From assembly GCF_030409835.1 (NCBI RefSeq), contig NZ_JAUFQO010000016.1, positions 62,001 through 126,000 on the forward strand: 64,000 nt of DNA. Reading direction: 5' to 3'. Position numbers and translations under genes: made by a program. This document shows, piece after piece, positions 25,109 to 33,920 of the stretch (positions are counted from its first letter, which is position 1; the number at the start of each line of letters is the position of its first letter). Below the pieces are notes generated by a model. That model was not told the origin of the DNA. It ran no database searches and saw only the letters and a list, made by a program, of their open reading frames with translations. Source of the DNA: Lutimonas halocynthiae (GTDB lineage Bacteria; Bacteroidota; Bacteroidia; Flavobacteriales; Flavobacteriaceae).

Positions 25109-28100
25109 GTTTTAATTCTTTTACAGCACGTGTTACTTCTTCTTTAGTCACCATTTTTCCGGTAATCAACCATTTAATCCTAACAGTTAAACTGTTGTTT
25201 ATTGACAATAGTAAGGGTAACATTAACAAGGTTAAAAAAGTAGCCATAATAATACCATATGATATAGAAATGGCCATCGGTTTTAGAAATTGAGCCTGTC
25301 TGCTTTTTTCTAATAGCAAAGGCATTAAACCAGCAACTGTTGTTAGAGAAGTTAGAAAAATAGCTCTAAACCTTGACTTTCCTGCCTGGAACAAAGCTTC
25401 ATTGAAATCCATTCCCTCCTTAAGATAGGTGTTGAATTTTCCAACCAAGACCAGACCATCATTTACCATAATTCCGATAAGAGCGATGATACCTAACCAA
25501 GATAAAATATTGATAGAAAATCCATGAATATAATGTCCCCATACAATACCTATCAAACTAAAAGGCACCATAATCAACAATAAAAACGGTTGACTATACG
25601 ACCTAAAAGTAAAGGCGATAACACAATAGATTAAGACCAATACAATACCCCCAACCTTGGTGGCAGAATTGATTGTTTTGGCAGCTTCTCTATTTTGACC
25701 TTCAAAACTGGGTTGTACGGTAGGATATTTTGCTAGGATCTTCGGAAGTATATTATTCTTTATATCTGCCATGACATCACTGGCACTTTCCTTAGGATTT
25801 GACATGTCAGCTGTAATTTGAATTTCTCTTCTACCTTCTAAATGATTGATCGCTACATCACCACGAGCAATATCATAAGTAGCAATTTCTGAAAAAGGGA
25901 CTTTAGTACCCATTGGAGTAGAAATCCACATATCATCAAGATTCCTGATCGATGACCTGTCTTCTTTCTCATATCTTACCCAAACTTTGATCTCATCCTG
26001 GCCTCTTTGAAAACGTTGTGCCTGAAAACCAAAGAACCCTGAACGCACTTGATTCATAACAGTTTGTAAGGTAAGGCCAAGGATATAGGCGTCTTTTTTT
26101 AACTTAATACGAACCTCCTTTATTCCTGCAGGATCTGTGTCAGAGACGTCTTTCAGAATAGGGTTACTTGTCATTTCATTTTTTAATTCGGTTTTCGCGG
26201 CTTTGAGCTCTTCAATATTATTTCCTAACAATGAAACAGCCACCGGACTTCCACCAAAATTCATTCCTGAACCAAAAGTCAGACTTTCGGCACCATAAAT
26301 TACACCCGCTTCTTCTCGAATCGCATTAGTGATTTCACCAGAGGCAAAATCTCTAAATTCTCCTGGTAGAAGGTTAATGGTCAATCTGGCGTTACTTGAT
26401 CCAGGGCCTATTCTTTTTATAATGTTTTCAACTACAGGAACATTACCTGTTTGATTCTCGGTATATTTATCGGCAACACGCCATGCGGCGGCTTCAATAT
26501 TTGATATAATAGAGTCTGTGATGCGTTCATTGGTTCCTTGAGGCATGGCAAGATTAATGTCAACACGATCACTGGCCATATTTGGGAAAAATGAAGTGCG
26601 AACTACCTTACTTGAAATACCTCCAATAGAAAAAATCAATAGTGCAAACGGAATGGCAAGCCCTAAAAACCGGTTCTTTAAGAAGAATTTTAGGTATGGG
26701 CCATATAGCCTGTCTCTACAAAAAACAAGGAATTGATCAGCCTTTGCATTCACCTGATTGAATATATAAAATAATCCGGAAGTCGGTTTTTTACGACCTC
26801 TTACCAATGCTTTTGAATGTGCAATATGCGCAGGTAAAATGATAAGCGCTTCAACCAAGGATACTGCCAAGGTAAGTATAACCACTGTTGATACTTCCTT
26901 AAAGAAATCGCCTATTCCTCCATCTAAAAAGAAAAATATAGAAAAGGCAAGCATCGTTGTCAGGATAGCAGAAATAATAGGGGGAATCACCTCTAGGGTT
27001 CCGTCAATTGCTGCCTGAACAGGGGATTTTCCCTTTTCATAATGGTGGTAAATGTTTTCACCAATTACAATTCCATCATCAACCAAAATACCGATTACAA
27101 TGATCATCCCAAACAGGGATAAAACATTAATAGTCACCCCAAGATTTGCAGCAAAAATAAACATCCCTAAAAAAGCAATTGGCAACCCTGCAGCTACCCA
27201 AAAGGCAAGCCTTACATTTAGAAATAACGAAAGAAACAGCAATACCAGAAGTATTCCAACCACTGCATTTTCGGTTAATAAATCAGTTCTTTCTTTTAAA
27301 ACTACAGAACGGTCACTCGCTACATTTAGCTGCACATTATCATGCTGCCCGTTAAATTTTTCTATATACTTATTGATCACATCTGCAGAGGCGATCATGT
27401 CTTCACTGTTGGTATTACTCACCTGTATGCTAATTGCCACCTCATCGTTGAAAAAGAGTCTGTCTGGGTTTTCGTTCCATCGGTCTCTCACTGTAGCGAC
27501 ATCTTTTAGATAGATAACGTTACCTGATTCATCCGCTTTTACAATAATATTTGTGAGATCATCACCGTAGTATTTACGGTTTCTTGCCCGTATTAAGTAA
27601 TCTTCATAGTCAGTTTTAATATTACCACCTGAGATCAATAAGTTTGATCCTTGCACGGCCTGGGCCACATCTGCAAATGTCAGGTCAAAGGCCCTCAGGT
27701 CAATTTCACGCACGGCAATTTCAATCTCCTCATCCGGAAAACCGGTTAAGGATATTTGTGAAATGCCAGGCATAGCTCTTAAATCGTTTTCAACGTCTCT
27801 TGCGTATTGTTTCAAAGTAGTTAAAGGCAGATCAGTTCCACTTACCGTAAAATTAATGGTTGGCGCTATAGATTCAATTTTGGCAATTACCGGAGGTTCC
27901 ATCCCTGATGGGAATGATGGCACCCGATCTACAGCATTTTTTACATCTGCCAATATCACATCAATATCAGAATCAACAATGGTCTCTATACTGATGCTGG
28001 CTGAATTTTCTCTTGAGACTGACGTGACCCTGTCAATACCTACTATTCCTTTTAAATTGTCTTCAATTTTAAGGATAATTCCTTCCTCCATTTCTTGAGG

Positions 28101-28268
28101 AGAAGCACCTGGATATACTACAGAAATGCTGATGAAACGCGAGTCAGTTAATGGGAAAAAAGATGACTTCATCGATTTAGTCCCTAAGTAACCAAAAATA
28201 ACCACTGCTAGGATAATTACATTAACAGCAACATGATATTTAATAAAATAGGATATAATTTTTTTCAT
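25086..28268 (-). CDS. RND-family efflux permease (AcrB/MdtC-like)
   Basis: A 1060 aa inner-membrane proton-driven pump subunit with the usual two-fold repeat: a TM1 start (YFIKYHVAVNVIILAVVIFGY), a large periplasmic loop, a TM2-6 block (LFGMIIVIGILVDDGIVIGENIYHHYEKG with the proton-relay Asp pair), and the second copy with GIIALIGIMVNDGLVLVGKFN. The motif set matches the hydrophobe/amphiphile or CusA-like branches. I cannot choose the substrate from sequence. It is between the adaptor and TolC genes. Confidence 0.93.
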   Translation of the reverse strand: MKKIISYFIKYHVAVNVIILAVVIFGYLGTKSMKSSFFPLTDSRFISISVVYPGASPQEMEEGIILKIEDNLKGIVGIDRVTSVSRENSASISIETIVDSDIDVILADVKNAVDRVPSFPSGMEPPVIAKIESIAPTINFTVSGTDLPLTTLKQYARDVENDLRAMPGISQISLTGFPDEEIEIAVREIDLRAFDLTFADVAQAVQGSNLLISGGNIKTDYEDYLIRARNRKYYGDDLTNIIVKADESGNVIYLKDVATVRDRWNENPDRLFFNDEVAISIQVSNTNSEDMIASADVINKYIEKFNGQHDNVQLNVASDRSVVLKERTDLLTENAVVGILLVLLFLSLFLNVRLAFWVAAGLPIAFLGMFIFAANLGVTINVLSLFGMIIVIGILVDDGIVIGENIYHHYEKGKSPVQAAIDGTLEVIPPIISAILTTMLAFSIFFFLDGGIGDFFKEVSTVVILTLAVSLVEALIILPAHIAHSKALVRGRKKPTSGLFYIFNQVNAKADQFLVFCRDRLYGPYLKFFLKNRFLGLAIPFALLIFSIGGISSKVVRTSFFPNMASDRVDINLAMPQGTNERITDSIISNIEAAAWRVADKYTENQTGNVPVVENIIKRIGPGSSNARLTINLLPGEFRDFASGEITNAIREEAGVIYGAESLTFGSGMNFGGSPVAVSLLGNNIEELKAAKTELKNEMTSNPILKDVSDTDPAGIKEVRIKLKKDAYILGLTLQTVMNQVRSGFFGFQAQRFQRGQDEIKVWVRYEKEDRSSIRNLDDMWISTPMGTKVPFSEIATYDIARGDVAINHLEGRREIQITADMSNPKESASDVMADIKNNILPKILAKYPTVQPSFEGQNREAAKTINSATKVGGIVLVLIYCVIAFTFRSYSQPFLLLIMVPFSLIGIVWGHYIHGFSINILSWLGIIALIGIMVNDGLVLVGKFNTYLKEGMDFNEALFQAGKSRFRAIFLTSLTTVAGLMPLLLEKSRQAQFLKPMAISISYGIIMATFLTLLMLPLLLSINNSLTVRIKWLITGKMVTKEEVTRAVKELKLEENDTE

Positions 28269-28288
28269 AATCTACGTAAGGAACTTAT

Positions 28289-29410
28289 TTATTTGCGAGG
28301 GTTTGAACCATATAATGAAACTTTCATTCCAGGATAGGCACCCGGAACGGCTCTGCTTAATACAGGTGTTCCATCTTCTAATCCCTTTACAACAACAGTT
28401 TTGTCATTAAAATAAACAGGGTTGACTTTTACAAGTTCAATAATACTGTCTCTAAAAACATAAACACTTTCATTATTAACTAATAGTTTACGAGGCATTT
28501 CAAAAGCATCCTGTTCAGCTTTGGCAACTAAATGTGCTTCTAAATAAATCCCTTCTTTTAAATCCTTACCTTCTACTTGAATATAGGCTTTAACTGTTTG
28601 AGAAGCTTGATCAACGCGTCCGTTTACACGTGCGATTTTACCTTTCCAAGATTGATTTGTATCCCTGCTACTTACCTCTACGGCACTGCCTTTTTGCAGT
28701 AGATCCATATATTTCGCATTGATAGCCACTTCCATTTCGTAAACCTTAGGGTTTATAAACTCTCCAAGTTTTTGACCTGATCTGATCAAGGAACCTGGAT
28801 TTACGAGAGCGTCAGTTAGAATCCCATCATATGGTGCACGAATGGTGTATTTGGTCAATCGAACTTCCATATTTTTTACATTATAAAATGTGGTGTAAAT
28901 ATTTCTTCCCGAAATAAAGAACTTTTCCTTTTCAGAATTTATTTCTGGCAACTTTGGAGTAGGTTTTTCAAAATCAAAATCTCTGAGATATTGCTGCCAT
29001 TTTTCATATTGTTCTGGATAATCCAATCGTATATCAGGCATGATAGAAGTGATCGAATTGTAAAGGTTACTTTTCTGAGCCTGTAAATTAGCGTAATGTT
29101 CTTCACTATTTAACTTAAGAATCACTTCTCCTTTGCGGTAAGAGTTTCCAGGACGAAATTCTTTGGATGAAGGCTGTAATACGCCTTGAACCTCAGAGAA
29201 TATCTCGATTTTATTCTTGGCTACTAAATTACCATTAGCAGTAATGGTTATCGGAACTGTCCCGTTTTTAACTTCTTCCACGAAAACTGTTTTTACTATT
29301 TTCACAGGAGCTTTTTCTGGCTTTTTGTTTAGGATACCCATTACTTTCACTAGCCAAACGGCTAAGACAATCAAAAGAATTCCCAGTACAATATTGATAT
29401 ACTTTCTCAT
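28289..29410 (-). CDS. Periplasmic adaptor subunit of the RND efflux pump
   Basis: 373 aa membrane-fusion protein with one N-terminal membrane anchor (INIVLGILLIVLAVWLVKVMG). The biotinyl-lipoyl-like halves are ANGNLVAKNKIEIFSEVQGVL and YTIRAPYDGILTDALVNPGSLIRSGQKLGEF, followed by barrel and membrane-proximal domains. The helical hairpin between the lipoyl halves contains an extra 40-50 residue stretch (YPEQYEKWQQYLRDFDFEKP). It is six bases after the MarR gene and opens the pump genes. Confidence 0.92.
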   Translation of the reverse strand: MRKYINIVLGILLIVLAVWLVKVMGILNKKPEKAPVKIVKTVFVEEVKNGTVPITITANGNLVAKNKIEIFSEVQGVLQPSSKEFRPGNSYRKGEVILKLNSEEHYANLQAQKSNLYNSITSIMPDIRLDYPEQYEKWQQYLRDFDFEKPTPKLPEINSEKEKFFISGRNIYTTFYNVKNMEVRLTKYTIRAPYDGILTDALVNPGSLIRSGQKLGEFINPKVYEMEVAINAKYMDLLQKGSAVEVSSRDTNQSWKGKIARVNGRVDQASQTVKAYIQVEGKDLKEGIYLEAHLVAKAEQDAFEMPRKLLVNNESVYVFRDSIIELVKVNPVYFNDKTVVVKGLEDGTPVLSRAVPGAYPGMKVSLYGSNPRK

Positions 29411-29415
29411 TATAA

Positions 29416-29874
29416 TTAGTGGTTAATTTTTGTTTTTAATTTGATGTTATGCTGTATTATTTTCAAAGCGTTTTGAACTGTAAGCAGGTCTTCTTGAGGT
29501 ATACCTTTCTGAAGATCTTCAATAATTTTTAAAAAAACAGGGTAGGATTCATCCCATGTTTGTTTACCAAAAGGGGTAAGGAACACATGATTGATTCTCA
29601 TATCACTTTCAGAAACCTGACGACGTACAAATCCCTTTTTCTCCATAGTATGGATCAATCTTGTAAGTGCTGTTTTTGAACGATTGGTAATAAAGGCGAG
29701 GTCGTTTTGTTTTTTACCATCTTTTTCATCAAGGTGTTTTAAGACGATAAACTGTTCTTTGGAAATATTTATACCATGACTCTTCATATAGTCAGCTATA
29801 TAATAATCCATAAACTTGGCGGTTTTGCCAATCCAGGGAATTAGTGTAATAGTGTCAGGAGTAGTTTTGGTCAA
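29416..29874 (-). CDS. MarR-family transcriptional regulator of the efflux operon
   Basis: A winged-helix repressor-type protein: helix ISKEQFIVLKHLDEKDGKKQNDLA, recognition helix TNRSKTALTRLIHTMEKKG and the wing FVRRQVSESDMRINHVFLTPFG. The frame stays open far upstream to 30012, but an 18-bp perfect palindrome at 29913-29930 lies inside that extension and the added residues are very hydrophobic. I therefore place the start at a TTG at 29874, giving ~152 aa, the usual MarR length. An ATG at 29811 is the other candidate. It is first in the operon regulator-adaptor-permease-TolC and probably represses itself and the pump. Confidence 0.82.
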   Translation of the reverse strand: MTKTTPDTITLIPWIGKTAKFMDYYIADYMKSHGINISKEQFIVLKHLDEKDGKKQNDLAFITNRSKTALTRLIHTMEKKGFVRRQVSESDMRINHVFLTPFGKQTWDESYPVFLKIIEDLQKGIPQEDLLTVQNALKIIQHNIKLKTKINH

Positions 29875-29912
29875 ATCATAAATTTTTGCCAAAAATACAA
29901 ATAAAGAGAATT

Positions 29913-29930
29913 TAGTTGCATATGCAACTA
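29913..29930. promoter_or_regulatory. 18-bp palindromic operator, probable MarR binding site
   Basis: TAGTTGCATATGCAACTA is a perfect palindrome directly upstream of the MarR coding region. Length and symmetry fit MarR-family operators. A minus-strand TTTATTTG lies about 20 bases downstream as a weak -7 element, so a bound repressor would cover the -33 region. Confidence 0.65.
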
Positions 29931-30000
29931 TGTTAATTTTTTCATAAAAAAGTAAAACAACTGTAGGGTAGAGGTTTAAAAAAAAATGAAAGACTTTCAA

Positions 30001-30036
30001 AAAAAAAACCACCCGTTACATAACGGATGGTTTTTT
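30001..30036 (-). terminator. Rho-independent terminator after the cytochrome cluster
   Basis: The stem AACCA-C-CCGTTA / TAACGG-A-TGGTT has one mismatched pair, a 2-base loop, and A-runs and T-runs on both sides. It lies 20 bases past the last cytochrome gene on the minus strand and may also stop plus-strand transcription. Confidence 0.85.
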
Positions 30037-30056
30037 ATTTTATAATTGTAAATTGA

Positions 30057-30455
30057 TTATTCTGCCAGCGTTCTCATATAATTCACAATCAGCCATCTGT
30101 CTTCATCATCTGGCATTTTTTTTGTGTATTCCGGCATGTCTTCTCTACCAAACGTAGTTTTATAAAACAAAGCTCCGTCAGACTGCGCCTGAAATTCTTC
30201 AGATGAGAAATCTCCAAGATCTCCTTCTACCTCATTTGCTTTTTTACCATCTCCATATCCTTCTTTACCATGACAAGATTGACAATGTTTGGAGTATAGT
30301 GATTTTCCAATACTAAGATCTTCTTCCGGATCAGTTGGATTTTTCATATTCTGATATTTGTCTGGCACTACCCATTCGTCTTGCAATATCCCACTAAAGG
30401 ACAGCATTGCAAGTGATATTATTACTAAAAAAAGTAAGTTTTTCAAATTTTTCAT
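30057..30455 (-). CDS. Monohaem cytochrome c, last gene of the redox cluster
   Basis: 132 aa exported protein with one haem c site C58-Q-S-C61-H62 (SKHCQSCHGKEGYGDG) and a likely methionine ligand in FGREDMPEYTKKMPDDEDRW. The DRWLIVNYMRTLAE C-terminus is standard for class I cytochromes c. It would shuttle electrons in the periplasm. It is 11 bases after the anchored periplasmic protein gene and so probably co-transcribed with the NrfD/Fe-S pair. Confidence 0.9.
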   Translation of the reverse strand: MKNLKNLLFLVIISLAMLSFSGILQDEWVVPDKYQNMKNPTDPEEDLSIGKSLYSKHCQSCHGKEGYGDGKKANEVEGDLGDFSSEEFQAQSDGALFYKTTFGREDMPEYTKKMPDDEDRWLIVNYMRTLAE

Positions 30456-30466
30456 GTTCGTTTGAT

Positions 30467-31336
30467 TTAAGATTTAAAGATTCTGACTAAGTTAATAAAT
30501 AAATAAATAAAAATACCCCAAACCACGAAGATAAAGGAAAAGGTCAATGTCAATAAAAAGATGGGTGTTTTCCCCCTTGGAGACCACATGGTTCTCTGGT
30601 CATAGGTGGATTCATCTACAATGACAGTTCCAATAGGAGCAACTACGCTAGCTATAACAGTTCCGTAATCGTCACTTTCGTTTAGTACAACCTCCAATTT
30701 TAAATTTCCATCAACTCCTGGTATACCGTCTTCAATAGCCACTTCAATTTCGCCATTTTCATCTGTCTCAAAAGATGTGTCTCCAATGCGAAGTGGTCTG
30801 AATAACCTATCAACTCTAACATCAAGTGCAGCCTCTGCAACGCTGCTGTCTGTCATCACATCCAGAAGTTTTGCACTCACATAATTGATACTGTCTTTTA
30901 CAATCCAGTTGGCCTTTATACTGGCTTTTCTGAAACTGACGCTTCTTGAAGCTTTTTTAAATGCATCGTTACCTGGAAAACTTACAGATAAATTATAAAT
31001 TCCGGTGCTATCAGCTTCTAGAGAGTTAAAGTTTTCAATCTTAAATTTACTTATGCCTGATCCGTCTGTGGTAGTTTTACCAAGCTCAATTTCTTGATCA
31101 TTGAGCTCTTGATAGATCGTTAATTCTATATTCGAAACTTCAACCGTCTTTTTATTGATTCTTGCCGAAGCTTTGATATTCAAATATTTTTCTCCACCAA
31201 TGATGTTTACCAGATCAGCATTGATTCTTGCCTTGTTCTTTTTTGCCTGAGCAAATAAACTGCTATTTATCGTTGAAAACTGGAAAGAGACAACGATCAG
31301 TAAAAAAACAAAAGATGTAATGTTCCAATTTTTCAT
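30467..31336 (-). CDS. Periplasmic protein with beta-sandwich repeats and a C-terminal membrane anchor
   Basis: 289 aa with a signal peptide (residues 1-30, SSLFAQ). The middle part looks like two Ig-like or transthyretin-like domains (VSNIELTIYQELNDQEIELGKTTTDGSG and AALDVRVDRLFRPLRIGDTSFETDENGE). A hydrophobic helix near the end (FLLTLTFSFIFVVWGIFIYLFINLV) would anchor it in the inner membrane with the body outside. No cofactor motif is seen. Its start overlaps the NrfD stop by four bases, which suggests a structural partner of that complex. I do not recognise a named family. Confidence 0.7.
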   Translation of the reverse strand: MKNWNITSFVFLLIVVSFQFSTINSSLFAQAKKNKARINADLVNIIGGEKYLNIKASARINKKTVEVSNIELTIYQELNDQEIELGKTTTDGSGISKFKIENFNSLEADSTGIYNLSVSFPGNDAFKKASRSVSFRKASIKANWIVKDSINYVSAKLLDVMTDSSVAEAALDVRVDRLFRPLRIGDTSFETDENGEIEVAIEDGIPGVDGNLKLEVVLNESDDYGTVIASVVAPIGTVIVDESTYDQRTMWSPRGKTPIFLLTLTFSFIFVVWGIFIYLFINLVRIFKS

Positions 31337-32649
31337 GATCCACTTTTTTGATCGTTATTATCTGATTCTTGTTCGTCAATACTTCTTTGTATGGCAACCA
31401 CCGGAAGGTATCGTACCAAAAGAGTAAGAATTAATAGCGCTGTCGCAAGGTTACTCGCTGTGATAAGCCATTCGTGTATACTTGGAAAGTAATGCCTCCA
31501 CGATTCAGGTACACCTTGTATAGGTAAATAAGGATGCAGCAAGGTAGGTGTCACAATTATATAACGTTTCCACCAAGAGGCAACAATAACAAGTAAACCT
31601 ATCCAAAACATGGCAATTGGTGATCTTCCTTTTTTAAAGAGAAGCAATATTACCGGGATAATTAACCCGCCAATGGTAACAAACCAAAAGATGGTAGAGT
31701 AGTGCCCCGTAAAAAGTGTTTCCAAATGTACTTCTTCGTTAACTGTTGATGCATAGGCAGGCATGAGGTATTCATTGGCATTGAAATACAAATAGATTAA
31801 ACAGGCCAGGGCTAAAAATTTACCCATTTTATCAAAATGATAGTCTGTAATATATTCTTCAAGTCCTTTGACTTTTCTGACCATATAAATTGTGACAACT
31901 AGTGTTGCAACCCCGGCAACAAAAGCACCTGAAATAAAGTAAGGTCCAAAATTGGTGCTATTCCAGCCAATTCTGTAGGTTGATGAAAACAGCCAGGCAT
32001 CAATTGTTTGCAATATTAGTCCTAATGGTAGCACTAGTATAGCGATGATCTTTATTGACTTTTGCTGAATTGCTTTTTGGGCCACACTTCCTGTCCAGTT
32101 CAGTGATAGCTTTCCGTACCATTTGCTCAAGCGAGGATTATCCTTACTATATAATTTTTTTAATATGGCGAGATCCGGAAGCAGCGGAAAGTATAACAGA
32201 AAGAAAATAGCCACTAAATACGTAGGAATGATAATAACATCCCAGGTAATTGGTGATTGAAATCTTGCGTGAATTATAGTGTACAAAGCCCGGTCAGGTC
32301 GACCCAGATCAATAATAATGGTGATGCCGGCCATGATAATAGCTGCTAAAGAAATAATTTCAGCTATTCGTACCAATGGTGTTCTCCAGTGGTTTTTGGT
32401 CAGTCTTAAAATGGCCACCGTGGCCGCTCCCACAAAACTTGTTGCGATAAAGAACACAAAATTGGAAATATAAATACCCCATAAGGCATAATCGTTTAAA
32501 CTAGTAACCTGAAGTCCTTTTCTGATTTGATCGACATAAGCCAGCATTCCTGCTACTATAATAATCAAAAGAAGTCCTAACCAAATTTTCTCTGGTTTGG
32601 TGAATTTTTTAGGAGCTAAATCTTTTATGAATTGTTCGCGTGATTTCAT
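31333..32649 (-). CDS. nrfD: NrfD/PsrC-family quinone-interacting membrane subunit
   Basis: 438 aa with about ten hydrophobic helices (for example LWGIYISNFVFFIATSFVGAATVAIL, and ATLVVTIYMVRKVKG). The family includes NrfD, PsrC, DmsC-like and ActC/ActF proteins, which exchange electrons between the quinone pool and a periplasmic Fe-S partner. It is two bases after the Fe-S protein gene. No molybdopterin catalytic subunit lies beside it, which is closer to the NrfC-NrfD arrangement than to polysulfide reductase or alternative complex III. Confidence 0.88.
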   Translation of the reverse strand: MKSREQFIKDLAPKKFTKPEKIWLGLLLIIIVAGMLAYVDQIRKGLQVTSLNDYALWGIYISNFVFFIATSFVGAATVAILRLTKNHWRTPLVRIAEIISLAAIIMAGITIIIDLGRPDRALYTIIHARFQSPITWDVIIIPTYLVAIFFLLYFPLLPDLAILKKLYSKDNPRLSKWYGKLSLNWTGSVAQKAIQQKSIKIIAILVLPLGLILQTIDAWLFSSTYRIGWNSTNFGPYFISGAFVAGVATLVVTIYMVRKVKGLEEYITDYHFDKMGKFLALACLIYLYFNANEYLMPAYASTVNEEVHLETLFTGHYSTIFWFVTIGGLIIPVILLLFKKGRSPIAMFWIGLLVIVASWWKRYIIVTPTLLHPYLPIQGVPESWRHYFPSIHEWLITASNLATALLILTLLVRYLPVVAIQRSIDEQESDNNDQKSGS

Positions 32650-32651
32650 AA

Positions 32652-33629
32652 TTATTCAGGTTTTGCAACAGATTCATATTCAGTATAATTTTCAAGACCA
32701 TCTTTGAAGTCAACCAGTCTGTCAGTTGGAGGTAGGTAATAAACGCTGGGTTGTGTTCCCAGGTCTTCCATAAACCTGTAACCAGCTTTATCTTCAAGAA
32801 GTTTGCTTAATCGCAGCGTCTCATCTCCGTTAGTCACAGTGTCTTCATATTTGTCTCCAAAATAGAAAACTCCATTAGGACATGCAGTCACACAGTGAGG
32901 CAGTTCATTGTTTTTAATGGCATGAGGACAAAAATCACATTTGTCAACAGTACCCATTTTACTTGGTGCACCTGCATGTTCAGGTGTAGGACTGTGATGT
33001 GACATATCATGTTCCATGTTGAGGTATATCTCTCCCTGATCAGGTTCACTCCAGTTAAATACTCTGATGGAATAAGGACAAGCAGCCATACAAAATCTAC
33101 AGCCAATACATCTCTCATTATCGATAAGTACTAAACCATCTCTTCTTTTAAAAGTAGCGTCAACAGGGCAAACCGTAACACAGGCAGGTTCGTCACAATG
33201 TTGACAGGTTACTGGCATCCAATAAGGTGAAGTCGTCTCAGATTCCTGCATGTTATAGATTTTAATCCATGCATTATCCCCCGTGACATAATGGTGTTTA
33301 TTACAGGCGCTTTGACAGGCCAGCGCATTTTTACATTTAGCTAGGTCAACAACCATTACGAATTTTCTGTTTGGAATACCTTCCCTGACATTGTATTTTT
33401 CATCAGGATCTGTCTTGTGCATTACTTCCTGCACTTCAGAAGAATCAACTTCGATAATGTTTCCGTCGGTATCCATGAGCTCCATTTTTTCATGGGAGCT
33501 ATGATTTGGTTTAGCTGATATTTCTTCGGCTAGTTTGCTGATGCCTAAGCCGCCTAGTGCGGTAGCAAAGCCTAATTTCAACCCTTTGTCAAGAAATTTT
33601 CTTCTGGCATTTTTATTGGATTCTTGCAT
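32652..33629 (-). CDS. nrfC: Periplasmic Fe-S protein with four clusters, Tat-exported (NrfC/HybA type)
   Basis: 325 aa with a twin-arginine signal (NARRKFLDKGLKLGF). Four cysteine motifs are visible: C99/C105/C109, C142/C145/C150/C154, C174/C177/C180/C184 and C231/C234/C246/C250. The first lacks the usual second cysteine, where A102 stands, so one cluster is probably [3Fe-4S] or has another ligand. The rest fit [4Fe-4S]. It should transfer electrons between the NrfD subunit and the periplasmic cytochromes. It is 18 bases after the small Tat-signal gene. Confidence 0.9.
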   Translation of the reverse strand: MQESNKNARRKFLDKGLKLGFATALGGLGISKLAEEISAKPNHSSHEKMELMDTDGNIIEVDSSEVQEVMHKTDPDEKYNVREGIPNRKFVMVVDLAKCKNALACQSACNKHHYVTGDNAWIKIYNMQESETTSPYWMPVTCQHCDEPACVTVCPVDATFKRRDGLVLIDNERCIGCRFCMAACPYSIRVFNWSEPDQGEIYLNMEHDMSHHSPTPEHAGAPSKMGTVDKCDFCPHAIKNNELPHCVTACPNGVFYFGDKYEDTVTNGDETLRLSKLLEDKAGYRFMEDLGTQPSVYYLPPTDRLVDFKDGLENYTEYESVAKPE

Positions 33630-33647
33630 AATACAAATGATTTGAAA

Positions 33648-33896
33648 TTAGACTTTTTTACCTGTCCATTTTAAAAAGGTGGAATTTGAAATGTTTTTCT
33701 TGACAACTTTTGATTGTTTAAGAGTACTTTTCTTCACCTTTACAGAAGTACCGTCTGGCTTCAGAAGAATTTGATAGTCATCTTCATTGATCTGATCCGG
33801 CTCGTCATTTTGAGCTTTTCCTATAAAAGGAATCAATAAACTACTTCCAATAATTGGAAAGAATCCTCTTCTGGTAAATTTATCTTTACTTGCCAT
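33648..33896 (-). CDS. Small Tat-signal protein of the redox cluster
   Basis: 82 aa. The first 29 residues form a twin-arginine-like signal (KFTRRGFFPIIGSSLLIPF, then GKAQ), leaving a mature part of only ~53 residues that is lysine-rich at the end (STLKQSKVVKKNIS). No cysteine or haem motif is present. Its position between the barrel gene and the Fe-S gene, both within 25 bases, makes a real gene likely. It may be a chaperone, linker or small subunit, but nothing in the sequence shows its role. Confidence 0.6.
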   Translation of the reverse strand: MASKDKFTRRGFFPIIGSSLLIPFIGKAQNDEPDQINEDDYQILLKPDGTSVKVKKSTLKQSKVVKKNISNSTFLKWTGKKV

Positions 33897-33920
33897 AACA
33901 AAACGGTAGATTTCGATTAA

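Noticed and set aside
28301-28330. tRNA T-arm-like GGTTCAAACC on the minus strand
   Set aside because: It is the end of the adaptor coding sequence and no acceptor or anticodon stem accompanies it.
29875-30012. N-terminal extension of the MarR gene
   Set aside because: It contains the 18-bp operator palindrome and encodes a hydrophobic stretch that MarR proteins lack.
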